From Rickettsiella endosymbiont of Rhagonycha lignosa (GTDB lineage: Bacteria > Pseudomonadota > Gammaproteobacteria > Diplorickettsiales > Diplorickettsiaceae), in NCBI RefSeq assembly GCF_964031165.1, contig NZ_OZ035011.1:595001-659000 (forward strand): a DNA stretch of 64,000 nt, written 5' to 3'. A model generated the notes under the pieces. It was not told the origin of the DNA. It did not search any database and saw only the letters and a program-made list of their open reading frames with translations. The position numbers were made by a program, and so were the translations under genes. Positions 1 to 8,634 of this stretch are shown piece after piece (the first letter of the stretch is position 1; each line of letters opens with the position of its first letter).

Positions 1-115
1 CTACCCAGGCTAAAAAAGCGACTAATGCAATATTATGTTGCGCGTTCGGATTTAAAGGATTACGGGGTTTACCGAGCAAAAAACGACCAAGACGTTGAAA
101 AAAAGTCATGCTCAT
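1..115 (-). CDS. Amino-acid permease-like protein, N-terminal fragment (runs off the window)
   Basis: The minus strand opens with ATG at 115-113 (a second ATG lies at 109-107) and stays open to the window edge, giving about 38 residues. They start MSMTFFQRLGRFLLGKPRN and reach HNIALVAFLAWVG at the edge. A short basic N-terminus followed by a hydrophobic first helix containing AFLAWVG resembles the start of APC-superfamily amino-acid permeases of Legionella and Coxiella. This is recalled family resemblance over a short stretch, so the function is tentative. No strong ribosome binding site is visible upstream. Confidence 0.4.
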   Translation of the reverse strand, partial: MSMTFFQRLGRFLLGKPRNPLNPNAQHNIALVAFLAWV

Positions 116-267
116 GCAGAGTCTGAATAAAAAGCTACTATAGCCGGTTAAGCATGGTTTTTGAAGCCGCTCTCTCAAACTTGATTCAGTGTATACTAAT
201 TATGCGAGCACAATTTTGCTTGTTTAATATGGATTACTACAATAATTTTTTAAATAAGGACATCACT

Positions 268-1059
268 ATGTTTATCAGGGACATCAATGAATTATTAACC
301 AAAGCATTCCAACAAAAATGTTATCTTGAGGATGATCTTACGTCATTTTATAAACTTAAATTTCCAAATATATCAAGTATTGAGGAATTTAATGATATTA
401 AAGATAATCTCGAAATGTTTTTATCTCAATATGATATGAAAATTGGAACGATGGCGATCCTTTATCCAAAAGAAACGGGTAAAGTCTTCATATTACCGAT
501 AAATAAATTACCTCTCGATCGGCTTTTAGAAAAACTGGATAATTTATTGAAAGATAGTCAATTACATGAAGCAGTTAATCCAAATGGTGTATTGCAAGTG
601 AAAGAATGCTTAGATAACGGCGCTAATATTAATAATAAAAATATTGTCGGTGACACAGTGCTGCATATTGCCACGCGAAAAGACTATTTTCCCATTGTGA
701 GTTTACTATTAGAACAAGGTGCCTCAACTAATATTTCGAATCACAAAGGTGAGACACCTTTATGGATTCTTGATCAAAATAATGATGCTATTATGGGAAA
801 AGCGTTCATAGAGACTATATTAGATCCAAATGCTAAGAAACCTGACTTGACTATGCAAATACTGAATGATTATTGGGATGAACGAATCCAAAAACTGGCT
901 AATAAGCCAATGAATCAAGACTTTGTAGAAGAAACAGTCGAAGGGGTACCGAGTCCTCAAAAAGTAAAAAAGCTTGTACAATTCTTTTTTTCTAAGACTT
1001 CTCCACAAATCGATGAGCAGCAGCCAGAAGAAGCAGTTATAGCAAACTTAGTCAAATAA
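268..1059 (+). CDS. Ankyrin-repeat protein, candidate Dot/Icm substrate
   Basis: The reading frame is open from 154, but the ATG at 268 is preferred because AAGGA lies 7 bases before it; this gives 263 residues. The first half is unassigned and mostly helical in character. About one and a half ankyrin repeats follow in the middle, with the typical DTVLHIATRKDYFPIVSLLL and GASTNISNHKGETPL segments. The C-terminal tail is charged and rich in Glu and Gln, a composition seen in many Dot/Icm effectors. No signal peptide or membrane segment is visible. Ankyrin repeats mediate protein-protein contacts. The effector role is inferred from the fold type and the secretion locus in this window. It stands alone, with a hairpin terminator after it. 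Confidence 0.7.
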   Translation: MFIRDINELLTKAFQQKCYLEDDLTSFYKLKFPNISSIEEFNDIKDNLEMFLSQYDMKIGTMAILYPKETGKVFILPINKLPLDRLLEKLDNLLKDSQLHEAVNPNGVLQVKECLDNGANINNKNIVGDTVLHIATRKDYFPIVSLLLEQGASTNISNHKGETPLWILDQNNDAIMGKAFIETILDPNAKKPDLTMQILNDYWDERIQKLANKPMNQDFVEETVEGVPSPQKVKKLVQFFFSKTSPQIDEQQPEEAVIANLVK

Positions 1060-1116
1060 AATTGATTTTTCGTATGCTTGTTTGACAGAAAGAGAAATAA
1101 ATTTACAATCCTGATA

Positions 1117-1163
1117 GGACTTTTTTAGTACTTTAGTTAAGATAGGCTAAAAAAGTTCTTTTT
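1117..1163 (+). terminator. Hairpin terminator between the ankyrin gene and gshA
   Basis: A 12-bp stem (GGACTTTTTTAG at 1117-1128 with CTAAAAAAGTTC at 1147-1158, one G-T pair) with an 18-base loop is followed by a T-rich run. It sits 58 bases after the ankyrin stop and 19 bases before gshA, so it could end the first transcript or act as an attenuator for gshA. Confidence 0.5.
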
Positions 1164-1181
1164 CTTTCGGGGGTTAACTAG

Positions 1182-2492
1182 ATGACAACATCGTCAAATA
1201 ATCGATATGAGATCCCATGTCTGGCTTCACATTGCTTAGAACCGCTCCACCAGTTAGAACAGCGCTTACTGACTGCGCAAACAGCGATAGAAAATTGGTT
1301 ACGTGAGCAATGGCGTAAAACACCCGCTCCTTTTTATTCCTCCGTCGATTTACGCAATGCCGGATTTAAGTTAGCGCCAGTGGATACTAATTTGTTTCCT
1401 GCTGGGTTTAATAATTTGAGTGAAGATTTTATTCCTCTGGCTGTGCAAGCAGCACAAGAAACCTTAGAGCGCTTAGCACCAGGATGTTTACGTATTTTAT
1501 TGATTCCTGAAAATCATACTCGAAATAATTTTTATTTCGAAAATCTTTTCACATTACAAGATATTTTGAGTAAAGCAGGTTTTGAAGTCAAAATTGGATC
1601 CTTATTAGAAGACATCAAAGCAAACAAAAAGATTACGCTAGAGTCAGGCGGTTCGGTAACATTAGAACCCATCCACCGTCAGGGCGATCATATTAAAGTT
1701 AATGATTTTTTGCCTTGTTTTATTTTATTAAATAATGATTTGGCTAATGGTATTCCTAAAATATTACAGGGAATAAAACAATCTATTTTACCCAATGTTA
1801 ATTTAGGTTGGCATAGTCGTTTAAAATCAAATCATTTCCATCACTATGAGCAAGTGACCAAAGAATTTTCAGAATTATTAAATTTAGATCCTTGGTTAAT
1901 TACACCTTATTTTTCATATTGTACGGGTGTGGACTTCATGCAACGCGAAGGTGAAGATTGCATGCTAGAAAAAAGCCAACAAATATTACAAGCAACCCAA
2001 AAAAAATATGATCACTATCATATTAAAGAAAAACCTTATGTGGTTATTAAAGCGGATGCAGGTACTTATGGCATGGGTGTGTTATCTATTCATGAAGTAG
2101 AAGAAATCCAACAACTCAACCGCAAAAAACGTAGTGATATGATGGTTTCTAAAGGTAGCCGACCGATCAATAAGGTAATAATTCAAGAAGGGGTATATAC
2201 ATTTGAAACATGGAATGATGCAGTGGCAGAACCTGTGGTTTATATGCTCGGACAATATGTCGTCGGTGGATTTTATCGTGTTCACACCGGTCGTGGCGTT
2301 AGCGATAATCTGAATACACCCGGTATGCAATTTGAACCTTTGCCTTTTGTGCAAGCCTGCAATATTCCAGACCATAGCGGACAACAAAAAGGCAAATGCG
2401 CGAATCGGTTCTATGTTTACGGTGTGATTGCAAGATTAGCTTTATTAGCGGCTGCACGTGAACAAGCTGAAGTTTTAAAGCAAGCGGAGTAA
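1182..2492 (+). CDS. gshA: Glutamate-cysteine ligase (proteobacterial GshA type)
   Basis: This enzyme catalyses the first step of glutathione synthesis, ATP-dependent joining of L-glutamate and L-cysteine, in the cytosol. The 436-residue length and the N-terminal motif VDLRNAGFKLAPVDTNLFPA fit the GshA family found in many non-enteric proteobacteria, not the E. coli type. The C-terminal half contains the ATP-grasp-like segment VIKADAGTYGMGV and the conserved NKVIIQEGV. The ATG at 1182 is preceded by a G-rich stretch about 10 bases upstream. gshB follows 3 bases after its stop, so the two form a glutathione operon. Assignment is firm from sequence pattern and neighbour. Confidence 0.9.
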   Translation: MTTSSNNRYEIPCLASHCLEPLHQLEQRLLTAQTAIENWLREQWRKTPAPFYSSVDLRNAGFKLAPVDTNLFPAGFNNLSEDFIPLAVQAAQETLERLAPGCLRILLIPENHTRNNFYFENLFTLQDILSKAGFEVKIGSLLEDIKANKKITLESGGSVTLEPIHRQGDHIKVNDFLPCFILLNNDLANGIPKILQGIKQSILPNVNLGWHSRLKSNHFHHYEQVTKEFSELLNLDPWLITPYFSYCTGVDFMQREGEDCMLEKSQQILQATQKKYDHYHIKEKPYVVIKADAGTYGMGVLSIHEVEEIQQLNRKKRSDMMVSKGSRPINKVIIQEGVYTFETWNDAVAEPVVYMLGQYVVGGFYRVHTGRGVSDNLNTPGMQFEPLPFVQACNIPDHSGQQKGKCANRFYVYGVIARLALLAAAREQAEVLKQAE

Positions 2493-2495
2493 ACC

Positions 2496-3440
2496 ATGCT
2501 TAAGCCACTTGGTGTGATTATGGATCCCATAGCTGGGATTAATCCAAAAAAAGATACTACGTTGGCTTTATTGTTAGCGGCACAACAGCGTCATTGGCCA
2601 ATTTTTTACATGGAAGTTACCGATCTTTTTTTAATTAATGAAAAGCCTTATGCACGTATGCGCAGATTGCAGGTCAAGGATGATGAAAAAAGTTGGTTTT
2701 CTTATGATAAGGAAACTATTGCTCCTCTCACAAGTTTATCAGTGATATTGATGCGTAAAGATCCACCCATAGACATGCAATACATTTATGCGACTCAATT
2801 GTTGGATAAAGCAGAACAACAAGGCGTATTAATTGCTAATCGTCCACAAAGTTTGCGTGATTTTAATGAGAAATTATTTACATTAAATTTTCCACAATGT
2901 TGTCCTCCCAGTTTAGTCACAGCGACTATTCATGACGCACAAGAATTTTTGTCGGAATATCAAGATATCATCGCTAAACCTTTGGATGGTATGGGTGGTC
3001 AGTCAGTATTTCGACTGCGTGTCAGTGATCCCAATATCAATGTTATCTTAGAAACTTTAACGGCTAACAATCAATCTTATATGATGGTACAGCGCTATAT
3101 TCCAGAAGTGCTCGCTGGGGATAAACGTATTATTATGATTAATGGCGAACCTATTCCCTATGCCTTGGCTCGTATCGCGCCACCCGGTGAAACACGAGCC
3201 AATTTGGCCGTAGGCGGAAAAGGTAAAGCCGTTAAATTAAGCGAACGCGATGTTTGGATTTGCCAACAAGTTGGGCCTATTTGTCGAGAAAAAGGATTAT
3301 TATTTGTTGGTTTAGACGTGATTGGCGATTATTTGACCGAAATCAATATTACTAGCCCTACCGGCGTACGTGAAATCGATGCGCAATGTGATATCAATAT
3401 CAGTGCGCAATTTATCGATGCGATTTTTCCTAACGCATAA
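2496..3440 (+). CDS. gshB: Glutathione synthetase
   Basis: GshB adds glycine to gamma-glutamylcysteine using ATP, completing glutathione. The 314-residue length is normal. The protein begins with the typical IMDPIAGINPKKDTTLALL segment. ATP-grasp motifs follow: IAKPLDGMGGQSVF (about 162-175), VQRYIPEVLAGDKRII, the RIAPPGETRANLAVGGKGK loop, and a C-terminal GLDVIGDYLTEINITSPTG that binds metal and substrate. Start ATG at 2496 has GGAG 7 bases upstream, inside the end of gshA, consistent with translational coupling. All core motifs are intact, so the glutathione pathway appears complete here. Confidence 0.95.
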   Translation: MLKPLGVIMDPIAGINPKKDTTLALLLAAQQRHWPIFYMEVTDLFLINEKPYARMRRLQVKDDEKSWFSYDKETIAPLTSLSVILMRKDPPIDMQYIYATQLLDKAEQQGVLIANRPQSLRDFNEKLFTLNFPQCCPPSLVTATIHDAQEFLSEYQDIIAKPLDGMGGQSVFRLRVSDPNINVILETLTANNQSYMMVQRYIPEVLAGDKRIIMINGEPIPYALARIAPPGETRANLAVGGKGKAVKLSERDVWICQQVGPICREKGLLFVGLDVIGDYLTEINITSPTGVREIDAQCDINISAQFIDAIFPNA

Positions 3441-3549
3441 TCCTGTTTTTTATCCTAGTATAGAAAAATCACTGTTATAGCGAACGAATGTCTAAATTAT
3501 CGCGTACCTCGGTGCTTACAATGACACATAAAATGCAAAGGATCACAAA

Positions 3550-4370
3550 TTGATACAACCCCCAAATATACAGTTTGAAGATTTTAAGCAACTATTAAAA
3601 CCACGACGCAGAGACGCGCACAAGGGTTTATTTGGCCATGCGCTGATAGTCGGTGGTGATCACGGCATGACGGGAGCAGCGCGTTTAGCGGCAGAAGCAG
3701 CATTGCGCGTAGGCGCAGGTTTAGTGAGTGTGGCCACTCGAGCAGAATCGATTACTGCCATTATCTCTGAACGTCCTGAAATCATGGCACATGCCGTTAA
3801 AACTGGCAAAGATCTCATTCCTTTAATTCAAAAAGGCAGTGTCATCGTATTAGGAACTGGATTAGGGCAAACAAGTTGGTTACAGCAATTATTATCGCGC
3901 GTTTTAATGGCTGCACAAGCTAAATATTGGATGCGGATGCTTTGAATTTGTTGGCGAAACAGCGTAAAAAATCAGACAATTGGATTTTAACGCCTCATCC
4001 AGGCGAAGCAGCCCGTTTATTGAACTGTTCTGTTAAAGTCATTCAAGCCAATCGGATTAAGGCGGTTAAAGCATTACAAAAAAAATATGGCGGTGTGGTA
4101 GTGCTCAAAGGTGCGGGTAGTTTAGTCTGTACAGACAAATCACTACGAATTTGTTTAGCAGGGAATCCTGGTATGGCCAGTGGTGGTATGGGCGATGTTT
4201 TAAGTGGCGTGATTGGCGGACTTTTGGCACAACATTTCACCTTACAACAAGCAGCAGAATGTGGTGTTTGTTTACATGCGCTGGCAGGCGATAGGGCGGC
4301 GGCAAAAAATGGTGAACGAGGTTTATTAGCCAGTGATTTAATATCGTATTTATATCAACTTATCAATTGA
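3550..4370 (+). pseudogene. nnrD: ADP-dependent NAD(P)H-hydrate dehydratase, frameshifted
   Basis: The intact enzyme repairs damaged hydrated NADH and NADPH. Two overlapping frames together spell one NnrD (YjeF C-terminal/carbohydrate kinase-like) domain. Frame 1, from a TTG at 3550 with AAAGGA upstream, carries KGLFGHALIVGGDHGMTGAA and ends at 3945. The other frame resumes at about 3927 with LDADALNLL, LTPHPGEAARLL and the catalytic NPGMASGGMGDVLSGVIGGL. Adding one base near the TT at 3927-3928 would restore AKYLDADAL as one protein of about 273 residues. It is either a recent pseudogene or a sequencing error. The N-terminal epimerase (NnrE) domain often fused to this protein is absent from this window. 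Confidence 0.8.
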
Positions 4371-4395
4371 AATTAATTTAATTTCTGGAGCGACT

Positions 4396-5256
4396 ATGCA
4401 CAAGCAATACTATTCAGCGTTGGTTGGAGTTGCCATTATTGGCATTTTTTTAAGTTCAATCATACTTGCTTTTACTGTGCATGGAGTTCCTGCTAATCCG
4501 ATTTTTTTTATTGTTATGTTGAGTTTATTCGGCATTATAGCGTTGTGTATGATGTATCGTTACTTATGCGCTCCTTTTTTGTTTGCAACGTTTAGTGTTT
4601 TAGCTGTGTTACGGATTTTAGGTTTACATAAATGTTTTATTCCTATGATCCCTGTCATTATTAGTCTGCTGTGTTTAGTGATTTTATTTATTTATATTGC
4701 TTATCATGATGTTAAACAACGACCTATTATCTTGCAGGGTAAGCCTCAAGAAATGTTTAATATGTCTGCTTATGAATGGCATCTTAGTTTTTTTCGAATA
4801 TACGTAGGGTTTGATCTCATTGCGCATTGTGCTGAAAAATTATTTGCCGGACGCATCCCTTTTCGAGCGGATGTAAGCGCTTTTGCACACTTAAATGTTG
4901 TCGATCCTAGTTTTTTCGTCAGATTTTCAGGCTTATGCGAATTAGCGGGCGTCATCTCATTAGGATTAGGTTTGTTAACCCGCGTTGGTGCGCTAGGCAC
5001 ATCCTTATATTTAATTGTGGCAACAATTATCGGGCATCACTTTTTAAAGGGCTTTATCTGGGCGTTACCCGGTGGTGGCTGGGAATATCCAGTTATGTGG
5101 AGTGTTTTCATTCTGAGTTATGTTGTATTAGGTGCAGATGAGTTTTCTATCGATGGTGTTTTAGATAGGAATTTTAATTTACCCATTTGGCTAAAAAGAT
5201 TAATGGGAGTCATGGAATCGGATAAGAAAGTTTCAGATAAAAAAATTAGCTTTTAA
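4396..5256 (+). CDS. DoxX-like integral membrane protein
   Basis: This 286-residue protein has roughly eight hydrophobic segments. The first half (1-105) is a run of four membrane helices without a clear family signature. The second half (about 125-250) resembles the DoxX family: a helix with GFDLIAHCAEKLFAGR, then FSGLCELAGVISLGLGLLTRVGALGTSLYL, then IIGHHFLKGF. DoxX proteins are inner-membrane proteins of uncertain biochemical role, some tied to redox or quinone metabolism. ATG 4396 has GGAG 6 bases upstream. It follows nnrD by 25 bases and may be co-transcribed with it. The specific function is unknown. Confidence 0.65.
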   Translation: MHKQYYSALVGVAIIGIFLSSIILAFTVHGVPANPIFFIVMLSLFGIIALCMMYRYLCAPFLFATFSVLAVLRILGLHKCFIPMIPVIISLLCLVILFIYIAYHDVKQRPIILQGKPQEMFNMSAYEWHLSFFRIYVGFDLIAHCAEKLFAGRIPFRADVSAFAHLNVVDPSFFVRFSGLCELAGVISLGLGLLTRVGALGTSLYLIVATIIGHHFLKGFIWALPGGGWEYPVMWSVFILSYVVLGADEFSIDGVLDRNFNLPIWLKRLMGVMESDKKVSDKKISF

Positions 5257-5399
5257 TGAACACGTAAATTAGAAAGAAAACCAAACGAGCAATTCACAGT
5301 TTCTGTGATAAAGCTGTGTAAAAATATGTGTAAAAGCTTTTGAACACGTTAATATGACTGATGTCGTAAAGCTTGTTTAAAAATTAAACAATATGAAAT

Positions 5400-6287
5400 T
5401 CAACCTCCCTTGAGTCTAAGAAAGCTTACGTCATTATCCTGTTCATTTTCTTCATTAGTTTCAGGCGTTGGAAAAAAAGCTAATTTAGAGTGTGAATAGT
5501 GTAAATTCATGGAACAAGTCAATTTCCTTCCACTAAATTTAATGGCTTCAATGGTGAGACTATATTCTTGCTTCCCTTTAGCTTTAAAATAATCCTCTAA
5601 AAGTTCATCAGCGAAAGCATTTTTTTGATTTTCTTCACGAAGGTGAGAAATTTGCGGAACAAGTGTTAAATAAAAAAAATGAAATTCAGCTCTGTTTTTA
5701 AACGCATGTTGAATATTTATTTTTTCCATTGAATTAACGTGAATTCCAGCATTACGCGCATAATCTTCATAGTTTGTATCATTTAAATAGCTAAAAGGAG
5801 ATTGATAATTTTCAAAGTATTTTTGCCAATGTGGCTTTTGTGTCAAGCGAGTTATTAGTTCCGCCTGGCTTTTTTCATAAATAGCGGCAAGTATATATAA
5901 ATCACCTTTATTTTTTAGTATTTTTGCAATATTTTGAAATGCTAATGCTTTATTAGTAACCCAGGGGATACAAAAAAAACTAACTGCAGCATCATATTTA
6001 GCTGTATAATTTAATCGTTCAACATCCGTAACCTGAAAATGTAAGTTATCTCGCTTAAAATGTGCTGTTGCAAATTTTATCATGTCAGCGGACTTATCGA
6101 TCCCAATGACTTGTCCAGAAGTAAGCTGCGATGCAATGTAATGGGTTGTTTTTCCATTACCACATCCAATATCCAGAATAGAAGCACCGCTTTTAAAAGA
6201 ACAAGTCTCTAAAAATTTTATCGCAGCATTATATTGGAAATCTGAACATTGAGTATACTTGGCGGGATCCCAGTCTTTTTTAATCAT
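5400..6287 (-). CDS. Class I SAM-dependent methyltransferase
   Basis: The 295-residue protein carries a clear S-adenosylmethionine site: motif I ILDIGCGNGKTTHYIA (about residues 39-54), the acidic end of strand 2 in VIGIDKSADMIKFA, and a later VTDVERLNY. The layout matches the Methyltransf_11/25 type used on small molecules, for example in biotin, ubiquinone or juvenile-hormone-like pathways. The substrate cannot be told from sequence. The C-terminal third is Asn/Glu rich and unmatched. The start has AAAGGG 8 bases upstream. It is transcribed divergently from the gene at 6473 and convergently with the DoxX-like gene. Methyltransferases of this kind also occur among secreted effectors, but nothing here shows that. 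Confidence 0.75.
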   Translation of the reverse strand: MIKKDWDPAKYTQCSDFQYNAAIKFLETCSFKSGASILDIGCGNGKTTHYIASQLTSGQVIGIDKSADMIKFATAHFKRDNLHFQVTDVERLNYTAKYDAAVSFFCIPWVTNKALAFQNIAKILKNKGDLYILAAIYEKSQAELITRLTQKPHWQKYFENYQSPFSYLNDTNYEDYARNAGIHVNSMEKINIQHAFKNRAEFHFFYLTLVPQISHLREENQKNAFADELLEDYFKAKGKQEYSLTIEAIKFSGRKLTCSMNLHYSHSKLAFFPTPETNEENEQDNDVSFLRLKGG

Positions 6288-6414
6288 GTTAAAATCCCTT
6301 TAAAATAAAGACGAAAATTATAAATAAATTAAAAAATTTGTAAAGATAAATTTATTTATAGCTCTATATTATAAATGGAATAAATTTTTGACCTGAAAGT
6401 TAATGTCGATATTT

Positions 6415-6442
6415 TTGAATATATGTTAAGCTTTTATATAAT
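6415..6442 (+). promoter_or_regulatory. Sigma-70 promoter for the gene at 6473
   Basis: TTGAAT at 6415-6420 and a perfect TATAAT at 6437-6442 are separated by 16 bases, placing transcription start near 6449, about 24 bases before the ATG at 6473. The downstream gene has AAAGG as ribosome binding site. Confidence 0.5.
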
Positions 6443-6472
6443 AAAGAAATTATATTAACAAAGGTAAATAAA

Positions 6473-7042
6473 ATGCTAAAATCACCAGAAAATACTAAAA
6501 AATATAAACCAATTCATTTATTTAAAGCGAACATTAACAATAAAAATGACGCATTTTTTTTCTTCACTGAATCGAATAAAGAGTTTTGGATGAAGCAAGA
6601 TCCCACCGATTGGGAAAAAGTTACCATAGATAGTAGGGAAATTTTAAGGGATGGTGGTTCAACAACTTATTGTTTTAGTGGAAAAGAGTACGACAAATTA
6701 TATGTACCCATTTCTAAGAAAGAAACTCCTTATATCTCAGGGAATTGTGCTCGCATTTTTTTAAAAAAAATACCATTGTCAAAAGAAATATTAAATGGGA
6801 TAGATATAACTAAATTGGATCTATCGAATATTTCAGAAACTATTGCCGACGCAGAAAAAAAACAAAAAGAAGAAATTCAAAAAAGAGATAAATTGAGTAA
6901 TAGTAATCTCTCAAGACTTTTCTCAACCAATTTACTTGATTTTTTTGATGCAATTTCAAAAGATTCCGAAGAGATTTCTGAGCCTGGAACTTCATTTCCT
7001 AGTGAACAATCAGCAAAAGGACTTAGCCAATTAAAAATCTAA
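6473..7042 (+). CDS. Unassigned 189-residue protein
   Basis: I do not recognise this protein. It is soluble, Lys/Asn/Ser rich, with no signal peptide or membrane helix. A central charged stretch (AEKKQKEEIQKRDKLSNSN) is likely helical, and the C-terminal third is polar and probably disordered. ATG 6473 has AAAGG 9 bases upstream and a good sigma-70 promoter just before it. Strong AT bias, no neighbour of related function and the presence of a Dot/Icm system make it a candidate secreted or lineage-specific protein; that is inference only. Confidence 0.55.
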   Translation: MLKSPENTKKYKPIHLFKANINNKNDAFFFFTESNKEFWMKQDPTDWEKVTIDSREILRDGGSTTYCFSGKEYDKLYVPISKKETPYISGNCARIFLKKIPLSKEILNGIDITKLDLSNISETIADAEKKQKEEIQKRDKLSNSNLSRLFSTNLLDFFDAISKDSEEISEPGTSFPSEQSAKGLSQLKI

Positions 7043-7093
7043 ATAGATGAAAAGATGTGCTCTTTAATCCATTTAAAGCGAAATGTTTTCTAA

Positions 7094-7122
7094 TTGACAG
7101 AAAATAACAAGAAATTTATCAT
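7094..7122 (+). promoter_or_regulatory. Near-consensus sigma-70 promoter for the gene at 7147
   Basis: A perfect -35 box TTGACA at 7094-7099 is followed after exactly 17 bases by TATCAT at 7117-7122. Transcription would start near 7129, 18 bases before the ATG at 7147, which has AAAGGA as ribosome binding site. Confidence 0.65.
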
Positions 7123-7146
7123 GCGCGTTTATTAAAGGAATAATAA

Positions 7147-7908
7147 ATGAAAAAAGTAGAGCATGTTGAGTATCCAATCCAAACAGATAGTGAACAGTTA
7201 GCACAATCTCTTCCTAATTTCGAACAAGAAAGCTCAAAAATTGCTGAGACAACTCTAGTTGCTGAAAAAATTTTAAAATTAAAAGCGCAAATTGCTAAAA
7301 TTGTAACTGAACTTGACGATCTGAAAGCCTTCTTACTGATTTTTGTAGCGGCAAGAGATGCAATGAAAAAAATAGATACTGATAAGAATGACCCTTTTAC
7401 TAAAAACGATATTGAGGGTGAGATTAAAATAATTAATCGAAAAATACATTACTGCGGTTACTTGAAATTATCAAAAGAAGTTAAAATAGAGGCGCTCTCA
7501 ACTAAAGAAATATATTTAGAACCTGAACTTTTCGAAAACCGCTTGTTAGAATTAAGAGTGCAAGAAAAAGAAACCCGTCCAGTTATTCAAAACTTAGAAT
7601 TGGCTATTGATGCGTTAAATAGAGTTTCTGAGGAATTCTTTAAGAACCCCAGTAAATCTTCTTGGGAAGATTTTCAAATAAAAGAATGTATTAACGCAGA
7701 AATTCAATTACTTGAAAAAGAGAAATCAGAAAATAAATCGCGATTGGAAGATATAAAAGAAAAAATAAAAATATTAAAAAAGCCTAAATTTAATCAGGAT
7801 ACTTCTTTAGTAACCAATCACGCTAAACAGTTATTTTTTAATGGTAAGGCAGAAAGAGATAATTCCATCCCAGAATTAAAAACTCAGGCGATCAAGAACT
7901 GTATTTAA
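7147..7908 (+). CDS. Unassigned coiled-coil protein, 253 residues
   Basis: No known family is recognised. The protein is almost wholly charged and helical. Likely coiled-coil segments lie at about 30-75 (LKAQIAKIVTELDDLKAF), 130-170 (FENRLLELRVQEKETRPVIQ) and 185-220 (AEIQLLEKEKSENKSRLED). There is no signal peptide or transmembrane helix. ATG 7147 has AAAGGA about 7 bases upstream and a near-consensus promoter. Coiled-coil-rich proteins without bacterial homologues are common among Dot/Icm substrates, so it is a candidate effector, unproven. It ends 20 bases before the convergent Rieske gene. Confidence 0.6.
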   Translation: MKKVEHVEYPIQTDSEQLAQSLPNFEQESSKIAETTLVAEKILKLKAQIAKIVTELDDLKAFLLIFVAARDAMKKIDTDKNDPFTKNDIEGEIKIINRKIHYCGYLKLSKEVKIEALSTKEIYLEPELFENRLLELRVQEKETRPVIQNLELAIDALNRVSEEFFKNPSKSSWEDFQIKECINAEIQLLEKEKSENKSRLEDIKEKIKILKKPKFNQDTSLVTNHAKQLFFNGKAERDNSIPELKTQAIKNCI

Positions 7909-7928
7909 GGCGAATGTAAATTAGAAAC

Positions 7929-8243
7929 TTAAACATCTATGCCGACTTGGATTTTGCCATCGATTAATCGAGTAGGGAAGGTTTTAACACCAGTAAAAGC
8001 GGGGGGACGGGTTGCTGCGCCTGTTTTAATACAAAAACCAGCGCCATGCCAAGGACAAATAATTTCTTCTCCTTCTATCTCGCCGCCTTCGAGTGATTGA
8101 TCTTCGTGTGTGCAGAGATTTTTTATGGCATAAAATTCGCCATTTAGATTGAAAACCAATAAGGATAAACCATTCCAGTCAAATACTTGATAAGTACCCA
8201 CGGGAAAACTGGCAGCATCGATTACATCAACCCAATTGGTCAT
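7929..8243 (-). CDS. Rieske [2Fe-2S] ferredoxin-like protein
   Basis: A 104-residue single-domain Rieske protein. The cluster ligands are visible as CTH (about residues 43-45) and CPWHGAGF (63-70), that is, Cys-X-His and Cys-X2-His. The length and the GGEIEGEEIICPWHG context match small bacterial ferredoxins related to NirD or dioxygenase ferredoxins. It is the last gene of the SUF operon, 35 bases downstream of sufT on the same strand, which suggests it is an electron carrier or a client matured by the pathway. Its partner is unknown. Confidence 0.85.
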   Translation of the reverse strand: MTNWVDVIDAASFPVGTYQVFDWNGLSLLVFNLNGEFYAIKNLCTHEDQSLEGGEIEGEEIICPWHGAGFCIKTGAATRPPAFTGVKTFPTRLIDGKIQVGIDV

Positions 8244-8278
8244 TTTTCCTCCTTTTGTATAGCATTCTAGAAAGACTT

Positions 8279-8623
8279 TTATAGCATACCTAATTGTAAT
8301 TTAGCGGCTTCGGACATATTTTCAGTGCTCCAAGGTGGATCCCACACTAATTCCACTTGTGTTTCACTGACACCCGCCACATTATTGATCGCATTTTCCA
8401 CTATGCCAGGAAAAGTTTGTGCGACCGGACAACCCGGCGAAGTTAAAGTCATTTCAATCTTTACCAATCCTTGTGGATCAATAAAAATATTATAAATAAG
8501 TCCTAAATCATAAATATTGACTGGAATTTCTGGGTCATAGATCCCCTTGAGTGCTTCAATAATAGCATTTTTTAAAATGATTAATGCGTCTTCGGTCAAT
8601 GGATAGGGGGTCAATGTCATCAT
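8279..8623 (-). CDS. sufT: SufT / MIP18-family Fe-S assembly factor
   Basis: The 114-residue protein is a DUF59/MIP18 domain: YDPEIPVNIYDLGLIYNI at about 31-48 and SPGCPVAQ, with the conserved Cys, at about 82-89, followed by VELVWDPPW. SufT proteins help in maturation of Fe-S proteins under high demand. It lies 11 bases downstream of sufU on the same strand, inside the SUF operon, which supports the name. Two adjacent Met codons open the frame and either could be the start. All conserved family positions appear intact. Confidence 0.88.
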   Translation of the reverse strand: MMTLTPYPLTEDALIILKNAIIEALKGIYDPEIPVNIYDLGLIYNIFIDPQGLVKIEMTLTSPGCPVAQTFPGIVENAINNVAGVSETQVELVWDPPWSTENMSEAAKLQLGML

Positions 8624-8634
8624 AGGTATGTCGA

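Noticed and set aside
5373-5391. AT-only hairpin TTGTTTAA-AAA-TTAAACAA between convergent genes
   Set aside because: Weak stem without G-C pairs and no T run on either strand, so not listed as a terminator.
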